A stretch of DNA of 64,000 nucleotides, taken from DAOTVD01 sp034437075 (GTDB lineage: Bacteria; Chloroflexota; Anaerolineae; Aggregatilineales; J027). The stretch is taken from assembly GCA_034437075.1 (NCBI GenBank), contig DAOTVD010000427.1, positions 1 through 64,000 of the forward strand. Reading direction: 5' to 3'. The notes under the pieces are model-generated. The model ran no database searches. It saw only the letters and a program-made list of their open reading frames with translations, and was not told the origin of the DNA. Made by a program: the position numbers and the translations under genes. Shown here piece by piece: positions 38,320-45,674 of this stretch; positions within the stretch are counted from its first letter, which is position 1, and every line of letters begins with the position of its first letter.

Positions 38320-38625
38320 ATGCCGCGCTATAGCCCATTTCAAGATGATTGGAAGCAGAATCTAACTGAACATTACAAGCAGATTGTTCAGACAGGTAAC
38401 AGCACCCAGCGCGAAAACGGCAAACTGATGATGCAACAGGCTGGCTTCACAGAAAAAGAAATCAGCGCATTGTATATCGAAGCCACTATGCATTTAGATG
38501 ACGTGCCGCGCGATTTTGTGCCCGATGCCAATATGCTCGAAGCACAGCGCAGCGCCTCCGAGCCACACCCGCTAGAGTGTACTTGCGCGGCTTGTCGCCC
38601 CTTTACGCCCCCTCCTGAACGCTAA
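38320..38625 (+). CDS. Small hypothetical protein with C-terminal CxCxxC motif
   Basis: 101 residues, soluble, not recognised. The first 70 residues are helical and polar (YSPFQDDWKQNLTEHYKQIV). The C-terminus carries CTCAACRP, a possible metal-binding knuckle with only three cysteines and no further ligand in reach. It lies 27 bases after the sortase gene on the same strand and before a bidirectional terminator, so they form a small operon. Function is unknown. Confidence 0.65.
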   Translation: MPRYSPFQDDWKQNLTEHYKQIVQTGNSTQRENGKLMMQQAGFTEKEISALYIEATMHLDDVPRDFVPDANMLEAQRSASEPHPLECTCAACRPFTPPPER

Positions 38626-38672
38626 AGACCTTTCGCCTAGCAAGGCCAGCCCGCGCCGCTAAGATTCGTGAC

Positions 38673-38699
38673 AAAAAGCACGTCAGACCCGTGCTTTTT
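38673..38699. terminator. Bidirectional intrinsic terminator
   Basis: AAAAAGCACG and CGTGCTTTTT flank a short loop, with A and T runs on both sides. It ends the sortase operon and isolates the phototrophy region that begins downstream. The following 38700-38915 has no recognised gene and should carry the actF promoter. Confidence 0.8.
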
Positions 38700-38915
38700 A
38701 ACTTTGAGAGACCCGCTCAGATGCAGTACGCTTACCATAGCATCTGTATATTTTTTCGATGATCGGCTGCCTTTTGTGGCGACTTATATCTATGTTTATG
38801 AGGCCACCAGCAAGCTGGGCATCTTTCGATTCTTTCCTGTCTGCGCTGCTCCACTCAATGTGCTCCTGCTTTTCAGGGTCCCTCATCGAAGAATATCATG
38901 GTAGGGAAAAGGATT

Positions 38916-40118
38916 ATGAGCCAGACTGAAACAAACCCGAATACACCAACGTTCAATGTTCTATTTTTCGGTGCGCTCGGCATCGGACTCATCGGTATCG
39001 TGATTGGCCTGATCGGCGCCACATCCGACGCCGACCTCTTCTGGCAAGCCTATCTCATCGGCTTCCTGTTTTGGCTGCAACTCGCTTTGGGGTGTTTGGC
39101 CTGGTTGCTGCTGGCAAACGTGCTCGATGCGCGATGGGTCTATGTCGTTAAGCGGTTTGCTGCGGCTGGTGCTCGAACCATACCGCTTTTGGCCGTGCTG
39201 TCCATCCCCTTGATTATCGCTCAGCAAGAAGTATTCCCCTGGGCTGCCGAGGGCGTCGAATTAGGCGATGAAAAAGCAATCTGGCTCGCGCCGGGGTTCT
39301 TCGCTGTTCGCGTTATTTTGTATTTCGTGGTATGGACCATTTTTGCCTATCTGCTGACGGGGTGGTCTTATGCGGCTGACCGCGACCGCGAGAATTACAA
39401 TCGCCCGCGTGCCGTGCAATTTGGCATCTTGGGCATTATTGTTTATTTCCTCGTCACGAGCTTAGCGGCTTTTGATCTGTGGATGTTTCTCGATTACGAG
39501 TCGTTTTCCAGCATTTTCGGCTGGTTAGCTATCAGCCAATTTGCCTTGGCCGCGCTGTCCTTTATCTTGATGATTGCCGCCTTCTTTTGGGATGATGAAG
39601 CGTATAGCAAAGTCGCTACGCCGAAAGCCATTGGCGACATCAGCAGCTTGTTGATTGTTAGCATCCTGGTATGGGGCTATCTGTCGCTGATGCAATTCAT
39701 CGTGATGTGGTCGGGCAATATTCCGGACAAGGTCAATCTATATGCCCGCCGTGCGGAATACGATGCCTTACTCGTGTCTATCGTGCTCTTCCACGCGATT
39801 GCCTTTATCGTGTTGATTATCCCCGGCATTAAACGTCTTCGCCCGGTGCTATCTGGCATTGCCGCGCTCGTGTTTTTGATGCGCATTGTCGAAGTATTCT
39901 GGTTCGTACTGCCGGTGACCAATCCTGAAGTGGCTTTCCAAGGGTGGGAATTTGCGATGCTGGTCGGCTTTGGCGGCTTTTGGGTGGCCATGTTCATGTG
40001 GTTGATGTTCCAAAATCCGCTGGTGCCGCTGAATGACACCTCCTTAGAACGACATATGGAAAGCGGTGAACACGAGCGCTATACATCAGACGGCAACATT
40101 CGTCCGGTAGCAGGCTAG
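38916..40118 (+). CDS. actF: Alternative complex III subunit ActF (quinone-binding membrane subunit)
   Basis: 400 residues, about ten helices. The pattern LIGFLFWLQLALGCLAWLLL, AARTIPLLAVLSIPLI-like region around GARTIPLLAVLSIPLIIAQQ, LTGWSYAADRDRE, YAFDLWMFL-like SLAAFDLWMFLDYE, and SLMQFIVMWSGNIPDKV is that of ActF/ActC-like subunits of the menaquinol:electron-acceptor oxidoreductase. ATG at 38916 follows GGGAAAAGG; an ATG 18 bases earlier is less likely. The subunit helps form the quinol site of the complex that reduces the reaction centre's electron donor. Its partners actC, actD and actE lie 23 kb away on the other strand. It leads a plus-strand group with the next four genes. Confidence 0.82.
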   Translation: MSQTETNPNTPTFNVLFFGALGIGLIGIVIGLIGATSDADLFWQAYLIGFLFWLQLALGCLAWLLLANVLDARWVYVVKRFAAAGARTIPLLAVLSIPLIIAQQEVFPWAAEGVELGDEKAIWLAPGFFAVRVILYFVVWTIFAYLLTGWSYAADRDRENYNRPRAVQFGILGIIVYFLVTSLAAFDLWMFLDYESFSSIFGWLAISQFALAALSFILMIAAFFWDDEAYSKVATPKAIGDISSLLIVSILVWGYLSLMQFIVMWSGNIPDKVNLYARRAEYDALLVSIVLFHAIAFIVLIIPGIKRLRPVLSGIAALVFLMRIVEVFWFVLPVTNPEVAFQGWEFAMLVGFGGFWVAMFMWLMFQNPLVPLNDTSLERHMESGEHERYTSDGNIRPVAG

Positions 40119-40186
40119 CACTTGCATTGATGTTGCGTCACTAAAATAGACCAATCATTGAAGCATCCATAACCCAAAGGGGGATT

Positions 40187-41578
40187 ATGACCGCAACCAC
40201 AAACTTGGTCTGGCGCGCGTTGCGCGCATCTCTGAAAACCATCCGGCTCGCCCTGCCCAAATTAGGGGTGGGCTGGATGTTTGCCTTGTTGACCATCGAC
40301 TTCAACCGCATTGCCATTCATGAACTGGGCATCACGGCGGTGTTAGTGACGTCTATGCTCGCGTTGCATTACTTTTTGTCACCGTTTCAAGTTATTTCCG
40401 GGCGCTTTACCGATCAGCATCCCATCGGCGGCTATCGCCGAACGCCGTATTTGCTCGTTAGCGCAATTTTGGGAAGTTTGCTATTCGTGGCTTTGCCCAG
40501 CATCGCGCAAAGCATGGGCGATGGTGAAGCATTGGGCTTTATCGCTGGCGTAGGGCTTTTTCTGTTATACGGCATCTTGATAGCCGTTATTGGCGATACG
40601 CATCATGCGCTCATTGCCGAAGTAACCGAGCCCGAAGCACGCGGGACTGTGATTTCTGTCGTGTGGACGATCACGATCTTAAGTACCATCATTGCCGCTG
40701 GGGTCATGAATAGTGTGCGCACGGAATACAGCCCCGAAGCCATGCAAAGTCTGTATAACCTGACGCCTTTTATCGTCATTATCTCAGCTTTTCTAGGTGT
40801 CATCGGCATAGAAAAACGCCTGACCAAAGACGAAGTTCAGGCCCTAAAAACCCAAAATAACCCGGTAATCCCCTCGGGGAACGGCATTCAAGCGGCACGT
40901 GCTGTACTGCGCGAAAACGCCCAAGCGCGCGGCTTCTTCGCGTTTATCTTTATCGCCATTCTCGCGATCTTTTTACAGGATAATATCCTCGAAGTGTTCG
41001 GCGCCGAAGTTTTCGACTTGAACGTGAGTGAAACCACCCAATTCCAGCCAACCTGGGGCGGCGGTGTGCTCATCGGCATGCTCTTCATGGGCGTGGCCTG
41101 TGCGGTTAAACCGTTCAGGAAACGCACCATCGCGCTAATCGGCAGCCTGGGAACAGCCTTAGGAATGGCGATTCTCGCCACCTGCGCGGCCTTAGAGTTT
41201 CAAGCGGGCGTCCTGCCGGCGCTGTTCTTCATGGGTCTGTTTACGGGTTTTTTCAACGTGGGCGCGCTCTCCATGATGATGGATATGACCGTCGAAGGAG
41301 CTACTGGCCTTTACATGGGTATGTGGGGCATGGCCCAAGCCTTAGGTAACGGAGTAGCGGCTTTTGGGGGCGGTGCATTGCATACGGCCTTCATTGAAAG
41401 TGGCCTGCTAGCGCCGCATATCGCCTATTTTGGTATCTTCAGCCTAGAAGCCCTCGGCATGTTAACCGCTGCTTATTTGCTCTGGCATATCAGCGTGACG
41501 CGCTTTCATGATGTGCAAGATGAAAAGCTCACCCGCCAAGATACCCTACGCGCCATGGAAGCTGGAGCAATCGCCTGA
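40187..41578 (+). CDS. PucC-family (BCD) major facilitator protein, first copy
   Basis: 463 residues, 12 helices. Conserved segments of the PUCC/BCD family: RLALPKLGVGWMFALLTIDF, VTSMLALHYFLSPFQVISGR, FTDQHPIGGYRRTPYLL, IGDTHHALIAEVTEPEARG and MMMDMTVEGATGLYMGMWGM. Members such as PucC, LhaA and Bch2 are needed to assemble light-harvesting complexes, probably by handling bacteriochlorophyll at the membrane. A strong ribosome site (AAGGGGGATT) precedes the start. Its stop overlaps the next start (TGATG). A second copy sits at 45675-47129. Confidence 0.87.
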   Translation: MTATTNLVWRALRASLKTIRLALPKLGVGWMFALLTIDFNRIAIHELGITAVLVTSMLALHYFLSPFQVISGRFTDQHPIGGYRRTPYLLVSAILGSLLFVALPSIAQSMGDGEALGFIAGVGLFLLYGILIAVIGDTHHALIAEVTEPEARGTVISVVWTITILSTIIAAGVMNSVRTEYSPEAMQSLYNLTPFIVIISAFLGVIGIEKRLTKDEVQALKTQNNPVIPSGNGIQAARAVLRENAQARGFFAFIFIAILAIFLQDNILEVFGAEVFDLNVSETTQFQPTWGGGVLIGMLFMGVACAVKPFRKRTIALIGSLGTALGMAILATCAALEFQAGVLPALFFMGLFTGFFNVGALSMMMDMTVEGATGLYMGMWGMAQALGNGVAAFGGGALHTAFIESGLLAPHIAYFGIFSLEALGMLTAAYLLWHISVTRFHDVQDEKLTRQDTLRAMEAGAIA

Positions 41579-42375
41579 TGCCGGATACCGATTTTTCGTT
41601 TGACGCGCGTATCGCGGGCCTTTACAACCGCCAGCGCGCGCATCCCGAAGATGTCTCGCGCAGTATTGGTGAGGCCATCACGATGATTACAGGCGAGAAT
41701 GCGCGCGTGCTCGAAATGGGCGTTGGAACGGGGCGTATTGCATACCCGGTTGCAGCGGCAGGCGCACGTGTTGTCGGCTTCGATCTCTCCGCCGAGATGC
41801 TAGCTCACACCGCCGCCAACCAACAGCCTGATAGGCGTGGCAACCTAGCACTTTTGCAAGCGAATATGGAAGCAATGCCTTTCGCCAGTAACATCTTTGA
41901 TGCCGTGCTGGCGGTGCACGTCCTGCATTTATCCAAAGATTTAGCGCGCGTCTTGCACGAAATCGGGCGCGTCTTGCATTCGGGTGGCGCGTTCATCCAG
42001 GGCAACGATTGGATGGACCCAGAATCCGTCATTGGCGCTTTGCGCGACCACTTGCGGACGTTGGCCATGAAACATGCTAAGAATCTGATGCCGCCATCCG
42101 CTGGTGTGCCCCTGGCCCAAACGCTTGCCGAACTAGGCGGTACGGAAGTCAGCGAACAGATTGCGGCAGAATGGACCGTCTACATCAGCCCAGAGGAACG
42201 CTTGCAAGCTGTAGCCAACAAAATCGACGCGGAAAGCTGGATTATCCCGGATCATTTATTCGATACGATATTGGGCGAATTGCGCGAATTTGCCGCGCAA
42301 AGATGGCCCGATTTAGAAGCCAAGCAGGCGGTCACGCGCCGCTTTACGCTAAAGGTGACGCGCGGAACGTGGTAA
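41578..42375 (+). CDS. SAM-dependent class I methyltransferase
   Basis: 265 residues. SAM-binding motif I VLEMGVGTGRIAYPVAAAGA, acidic end of strand 2 VVGFDLSAEML, then AMPFASNIFDAVLAVHVLHL and IGRVLHSGGAFIQG, the methyltransferase 11/UbiE-like layout. It is coupled at both ends: TGATG with the transporter gene upstream and a seven-base overlap with the flavoprotein gene downstream. The pair suggests successive tailoring of one lipid-like substrate, perhaps a quinone, carotenoid or bacteriochlorophyll derivative (inference). It does not have the length or motifs of BchM that I can recognise. Confidence 0.8.
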   Translation: MPDTDFSFDARIAGLYNRQRAHPEDVSRSIGEAITMITGENARVLEMGVGTGRIAYPVAAAGARVVGFDLSAEMLAHTAANQQPDRRGNLALLQANMEAMPFASNIFDAVLAVHVLHLSKDLARVLHEIGRVLHSGGAFIQGNDWMDPESVIGALRDHLRTLAMKHAKNLMPPSAGVPLAQTLAELGGTEVSEQIAAEWTVYISPEERLQAVANKIDAESWIIPDHLFDTILGELREFAAQRWPDLEAKQAVTRRFTLKVTRGTW

Positions 42376-43544
42376 ACGAGCGCTATAAGGTCATCATCGT
42401 GGGTGGGGGGCCAACGGGCCTAGCCACTGCTTTGTATATGGCACACCATGCGCCAGAATTGGCCGCGCAGACGCTCATCATTGAGTCTAAATCTTATCCT
42501 CGGCCTAAGCTATGTGGCGGCGGAATCACCGTCCATGGCGCAGCCCTGCTAGAGTCGCTCGACCTGAACGATTTGAATATCCGCACTTACGATGTGCATC
42601 GTTTAGAGTTCCGGCTTGGGCAATACAGCTTTACGATTGAATATCCCGACGTCATGCGCGTGGTCGAACGTAGCGCGTTCGATGCCGCTATCGCGGATGC
42701 GGTCGCGGCGCAGGGTGTGCCCATGCGCACTGGCGAGCGCGTGCTGGATGTGCGCGTCGAGACAGATGGCGTCATACTCACTACCGATCAAAACGACTAT
42801 CAATGCGATGTGGTCGTTGCCGCCGACGGTGCGAATAGCACGATTCGGCGTAAATTGGGCATGTTCAGCACAGTTGGCATTGCGCGCTTGCTCAAAGTCG
42901 TGCGCACTGTCTCGCCGGATGCTGAACCCCTATGGCAAGACCATACCGCTGTGTTTGATTTCTCCTGCGTGCTGCAAGGTGTCCAGGGATATATGTGGGA
43001 CTTTCCGTGTTTTGCGGGGGAAGAACCCTGCATGAACTATGGCATTTTTGATAGCCGCATCGCGCCGGATGCACCCAGCCAGCAAAACCAAGGCCATGGG
43101 CATTTCAAACACACCTTTGCCCAGGGCTTGAAGGAGCGAAACATCAACCTTGATGATTTGACGCTGCAAGGGCACCCGGTGCGCTGGTTCCATCCACAGG
43201 CGGAATTCTCACGGCCACGGGTTCTACTGGCCGGGGATGCTGCTGGTGTTGATCCTTTGTTTGCAGAAGGTATCTCGTACGGCATGCAATATAGCAGCCT
43301 TGTCGTCGATAGCCTGCAAGATGCTTTTGCACGCGGTGATTTTGCATTCACCGATTATCGACAGCGTATACTCACCCACGAATTGGGTAAGTTACTCAAG
43401 CGGCGTGCCTGGGTCGCCGAAAGCTTATACCGATACCGTTATCCCTGGTTTTGGCGCATGATGTGGGGCGGTGCCAACATCGCCTCAAAGCCAATTCAAA
43501 GGCGGTTTGGTGCCTATTTAGCGTTGCTGCCTCCCCCTGCATAG
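42369..43544 (+). CDS. Geranylgeranyl-reductase family FAD protein, first copy
   Basis: 391 residues starting at GTG 42369, inside the end of the methyltransferase gene. FAD site YKVIIVGGGPTGLATALYM, the family motif PRPKLCGGGITVHG, and second FAD contact VLLAGDAAGVDPLFAEGISY. These belong to the BchP/ChlP/GGR group that saturates isoprenoid tails. The chromosome holds a second member at 55640-56845 within the bch operon, which is the better bchP candidate. This copy, coupled to a methyltransferase, may instead act on menaquinone, carotenoids or archaeal-type lipids. It might also do a subset of the four-step tail reduction. Confidence 0.8.
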   Translation: MVNERYKVIIVGGGPTGLATALYMAHHAPELAAQTLIIESKSYPRPKLCGGGITVHGAALLESLDLNDLNIRTYDVHRLEFRLGQYSFTIEYPDVMRVVERSAFDAAIADAVAAQGVPMRTGERVLDVRVETDGVILTTDQNDYQCDVVVAADGANSTIRRKLGMFSTVGIARLLKVVRTVSPDAEPLWQDHTAVFDFSCVLQGVQGYMWDFPCFAGEEPCMNYGIFDSRIAPDAPSQQNQGHGHFKHTFAQGLKERNINLDDLTLQGHPVRWFHPQAEFSRPRVLLAGDAAGVDPLFAEGISYGMQYSSLVVDSLQDAFARGDFAFTDYRQRILTHELGKLLKRRAWVAESLYRYRYPWFWRMMWGGANIASKPIQRRFGAYLALLPPPA

Positions 43545-43593
43545 GGTGATGAGCATACGCTAAAAATTGCTCGCAATAGGGCCAATATGGTTC

Positions 43594-43599
43594 TATAAT
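43594..43599 (+). promoter_or_regulatory. Candidate -10 element for the 30-residue membrane peptide gene
   Basis: A perfect TATAAT stands 45 bases before the small gene and 50 bases past the flavoprotein stop. No good -35 is found at normal spacing (TTGCTC lies 21 bases upstream). It would allow the peptide to be made at a higher level than the genes before it. Confidence 0.35.
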
Positions 43600-43643
43600 A
43601 TAAGAAGCGCTTTTCTGGATATAACCTCTGGAGGTTAAATATT

Positions 43644-43736
43644 ATGAAGCAAGAAACCGCTAATTGGGTCGTCCCCGTCGTAGGTACCGCCATTGTCTGG
43701 GTCTGGATTTTCGTGCTGATGGCCGCTGCTGGCTAA
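43644..43736 (+). CDS. 30-residue single-helix membrane peptide
   Basis: ATG 43644 to TAA 43736, preceded by a strong ribosome site (CTGGAGG, nine-base spacer). The peptide has a short polar start (MKQETANW) and a single hydrophobic helix rich in V, W and A with two tryptophans inside, ending MAAAG. It has its own possible -10 box upstream and a bidirectional terminator just after the stop, so the reading frame is framed as a real gene. The size and form are those of accessory subunits of reaction centre-LH1 or of respiratory complexes, such as the small X-type subunits reported in the Roseiflexus core complex. No sequence match was made; that link is inference. Confidence 0.6.
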   Translation: MKQETANWVVPVVGTAIVWVWIFVLMAAAG

Positions 43737-43744
43737 GCAAAGAA

Positions 43745-43793
43745 AAAGGGCGGGGCATTCGGTGCCCTGCCCTCCCCTAAATCCGCCTTTTTG
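43745..43793. terminator. Bidirectional terminator between converging groups
   Basis: GGGCGGGGCA and TGCCCTGCCC (one G-T pair) enclose TTCGG; an outer arm AAAAAGGGCGG pairs with CCGCCTTTTT. T-runs appear on both strands. It ends the plus-strand actF group and the minus-strand phototrophy run. Confidence 0.75.
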
Positions 43794-43811
43794 CCCTGCA
43801 TACCCCACAAC

Positions 43812-44786
43812 TTAAGACTCACTAGCCGCCCAAAACTCATCGAGCGCTTGGCTGCATTCGTGCGGTTTTTCCCAATGAGGTAAGCTGCCGGTCGGAACAA
43901 TGCGCTTAGCTTGCCAGTTGTCGTGTTTTTCGACAAATCCCGGTAATGCCTCGAAACTGACGTTAGCATCCCGATCATACAGCACTAGAACAGGCATGGT
44001 CAGTTTGCTGTATATCGAAGCCCGTACGCCCACCGTGAACAACTGCCCAGAAATAAAATAAAGCGGGGCATGTTTAGCGCCTGGCTGGTGGGCCGTGGCA
44101 TAGGCATAATCAACATAGCCATCTGGAATATCGCCCACGAAGAGCTTAGCCACGAAATACTGCATAAAGGCGCGCGTCACGAGTAAATCAAAAAGCGCCT
44201 GGCTCCATAATGGCACGGTATAAATGCTATGTAGCGTTTCTTCGGGGAAATCGACATCTTGCGGGTTAAACCCTGTGGGGGAAATAAACGCCAGGCTACG
44301 GAAGCGTTCGGGCTGCTGCATCGCGGCGCGAGCAGCAAATTCTGCCCCCAGCGATAAAGCGATCACGTCGGCGGGTTCCTGGACGACATTTTCCAGAAAT
44401 TCTAGAATCGCCGCCGCGAATAAGTCTGGCGTATAGCGCCGATCTTCGCGGCTGGAAAACCCATAGCCTGGCAAATCCAGCGCATAGATTGGGCGCGAAC
44501 CGCGATAATGTTCGAAAAGGGGTTTCATTTCGTAGGCACTTGCCGCCGCGTTGATGCTATGCACTAGCACAAGAGGAGCCCCCGAGCCGGATTCATCTAC
44601 GTAGTAATTCAAGACACCCGTTGTGGGGCTTTGAAAGCGTTCGTGCGGCGCGGGTAACGCGGGCGGCAGATAGACATTATGGTCAATGAAAAAGCGGCTA
44701 TTGACCCACCAAGCCCCCGTTGCGACCATACCTAAGCCTAAAACCGTCCCTAACAGCGAACCGCCATCTTTTTGTTCTTCGGACAT
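43812..44786 (-). CDS. Membrane-anchored alpha/beta hydrolase
   Basis: 324 residues from ATG 44786 (GAAGGAGA upstream). One helix near residues 14-32 (LLGTVLGLGMVATGAWWVN) anchors it; the hydrolase domain follows with LVLVHSINAAASAYEM (oxyanion-side HS in place of the common HG), LDLPGYGFSS, nucleophile elbow ALSLGAEFA and the late histidine in LPHWEKPHE. The elbow reads S-L-S-L-G with serine at the nucleophile position. It is the last gene of the superoperon. Substrate is unknown; release of an esterified tail or pigment handling is possible but not shown. Confidence 0.8.
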   Translation of the reverse strand: MSEEQKDGGSLLGTVLGLGMVATGAWWVNSRFFIDHNVYLPPALPAPHERFQSPTTGVLNYYVDESGSGAPLVLVHSINAAASAYEMKPLFEHYRGSRPIYALDLPGYGFSSREDRRYTPDLFAAAILEFLENVVQEPADVIALSLGAEFAARAAMQQPERFRSLAFISPTGFNPQDVDFPEETLHSIYTVPLWSQALFDLLVTRAFMQYFVAKLFVGDIPDGYVDYAYATAHQPGAKHAPLYFISGQLFTVGVRASIYSKLTMPVLVLYDRDANVSFEALPGFVEKHDNWQAKRIVPTGSLPHWEKPHECSQALDEFWAASES

Positions 44787-44924
44787 ATTGCGCGTACTTT
44801 CTCCTTCATTGGTACAAGGTATCAAGACAACAACATCCCCAGCCATCATCCATTGTAGGCTAAGGATGTCGATAGATATCCAATTGTAGGGCGCAGCCAA
44901 TTGATTGGTTACGCCGCATTAGCC

Positions 44925-45068
44925 TTAGTCCATGTCGAACTTTTCGCCGTTTTCTTCCCAAGTCACCCAAACACTGAGCAACAAGGGCAAGAAAGGGGCC
45001 AAGGTAAGACCCAACATCGCCAAAAAGGTTACATTGAGCATCATGTCCCAAAAATCGGTAAACATCAT
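44925..45068 (-). CDS. 47-residue single-helix membrane peptide
   Basis: Starts ATGATG at 45068, ends TAA at 44925. The sequence begins MMFTDFWDMMLNV, continues with one hydrophobic helix (LAMLGLTLAPFLPLLL) and ends in a charged WEENGEKFDMD tail. GAGCG stands upstream as a weak ribosome site. It lies 18 bases after the lipoprotein gene on the same strand, inside the superoperon. The helix is broken by two prolines. The size resembles small subunits of cytochrome oxidases or photocomplexes. No family is recognised. Confidence 0.55.
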   Translation of the reverse strand: MMFTDFWDMMLNVTFLAMLGLTLAPFLPLLLSVWVTWEENGEKFDMD

Positions 45069-45086
45069 AATGTATACGCTCCTATA

Positions 45087-45623
45087 CTATTGCTGCACGC
45101 TTACCAGCGGCGCATCTTCTTGAATACGGTTCACTTCCGCCGAAGCGAATACATCCGGCAACATATCGACGAAGGCGTCGAACTGGGCTTCTTCTAAGCC
45201 AGAATAATACGGGTCGATAGGGAAGTGGTAAATGAAATAGGTATCACTGGTATTCTTGAAGGAATAGAACTGGCCAGGATAGCTACCGATTTGCTCCCAA
45301 TATTGAGCATTCGAGAGCGCTTCAATGTAGAACAGCGGCTCGCCTTCTTCGTCGTCTTCCTGATCATCATCAAGATAACGGAAGGTTACCGAGTTACCAC
45401 GATTGAGCGTTTCCATCGAGCCGACCCATTCATCAGGTAGGGTAAGGGCCACATCATAGCGCGGGCCTTCATCGTTATTGTCCAAATAGCGTAATTCAAA
45501 TTCTACGCGCTCATTTTCGATAAGCTCAACCTCACTACCGGGGCCGCCAAAGGTGTATTCGCTGCACCCCGCCAGGGCGAACAGCGCGATCAGAATTAAG
45601 ATCATAAAAGCGGATTTCGACAT
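45087..45623 (-). CDS. Lipoprotein of unknown function
   Basis: 178 residues. Signal peptide with lipobox LFALAGC, so the mature protein is anchored by lipid outside the cytoplasmic membrane. The mature part is acidic (DDDQEDDEEGE loop) with alternating strands (VEFELRYLDNNDEGPRYDVA), suggesting a beta-rich fold of the PsbP or Mog1 type; that comparison is tentative. ATG 45626 is adjacent to the ribosome site GGAGGC, so ATG 45623 is used here. It sits between the PucC-family gene and the 47-residue peptide gene. In oxygenic phototrophs PsbP-like lipoproteins help assemble photosystems, so an assembly role is an attractive guess only. Confidence 0.7.
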   Translation of the reverse strand: MSKSAFMILILIALFALAGCSEYTFGGPGSEVELIENERVEFELRYLDNNDEGPRYDVALTLPDEWVGSMETLNRGNSVTFRYLDDDQEDDEEGEPLFYIEALSNAQYWEQIGSYPGQFYSFKNTSDTYFIYHFPIDPYYSGLEEAQFDAFVDMLPDVFASAEVNRIQEDAPLVSVQQ

Positions 45624-45674
45624 CATGCCTCCATCTAAAAAATTCAAGCCTTAGAAACGAAGCCTTCAAACGGG

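Noticed and set aside
38700..38915. Short frames upstream of actF (plus strand 38668-38904 and minus strand 38698-38886)
   Set aside because: One includes the terminator hairpin and neither resembles a protein; the region is better read as a promoter and leader.
42369..43544. Naming this flavoprotein bchP
   Set aside because: A paralogue in the bch operon next to bchG is the better candidate; both carry family motifs, so only that one was given the symbol.
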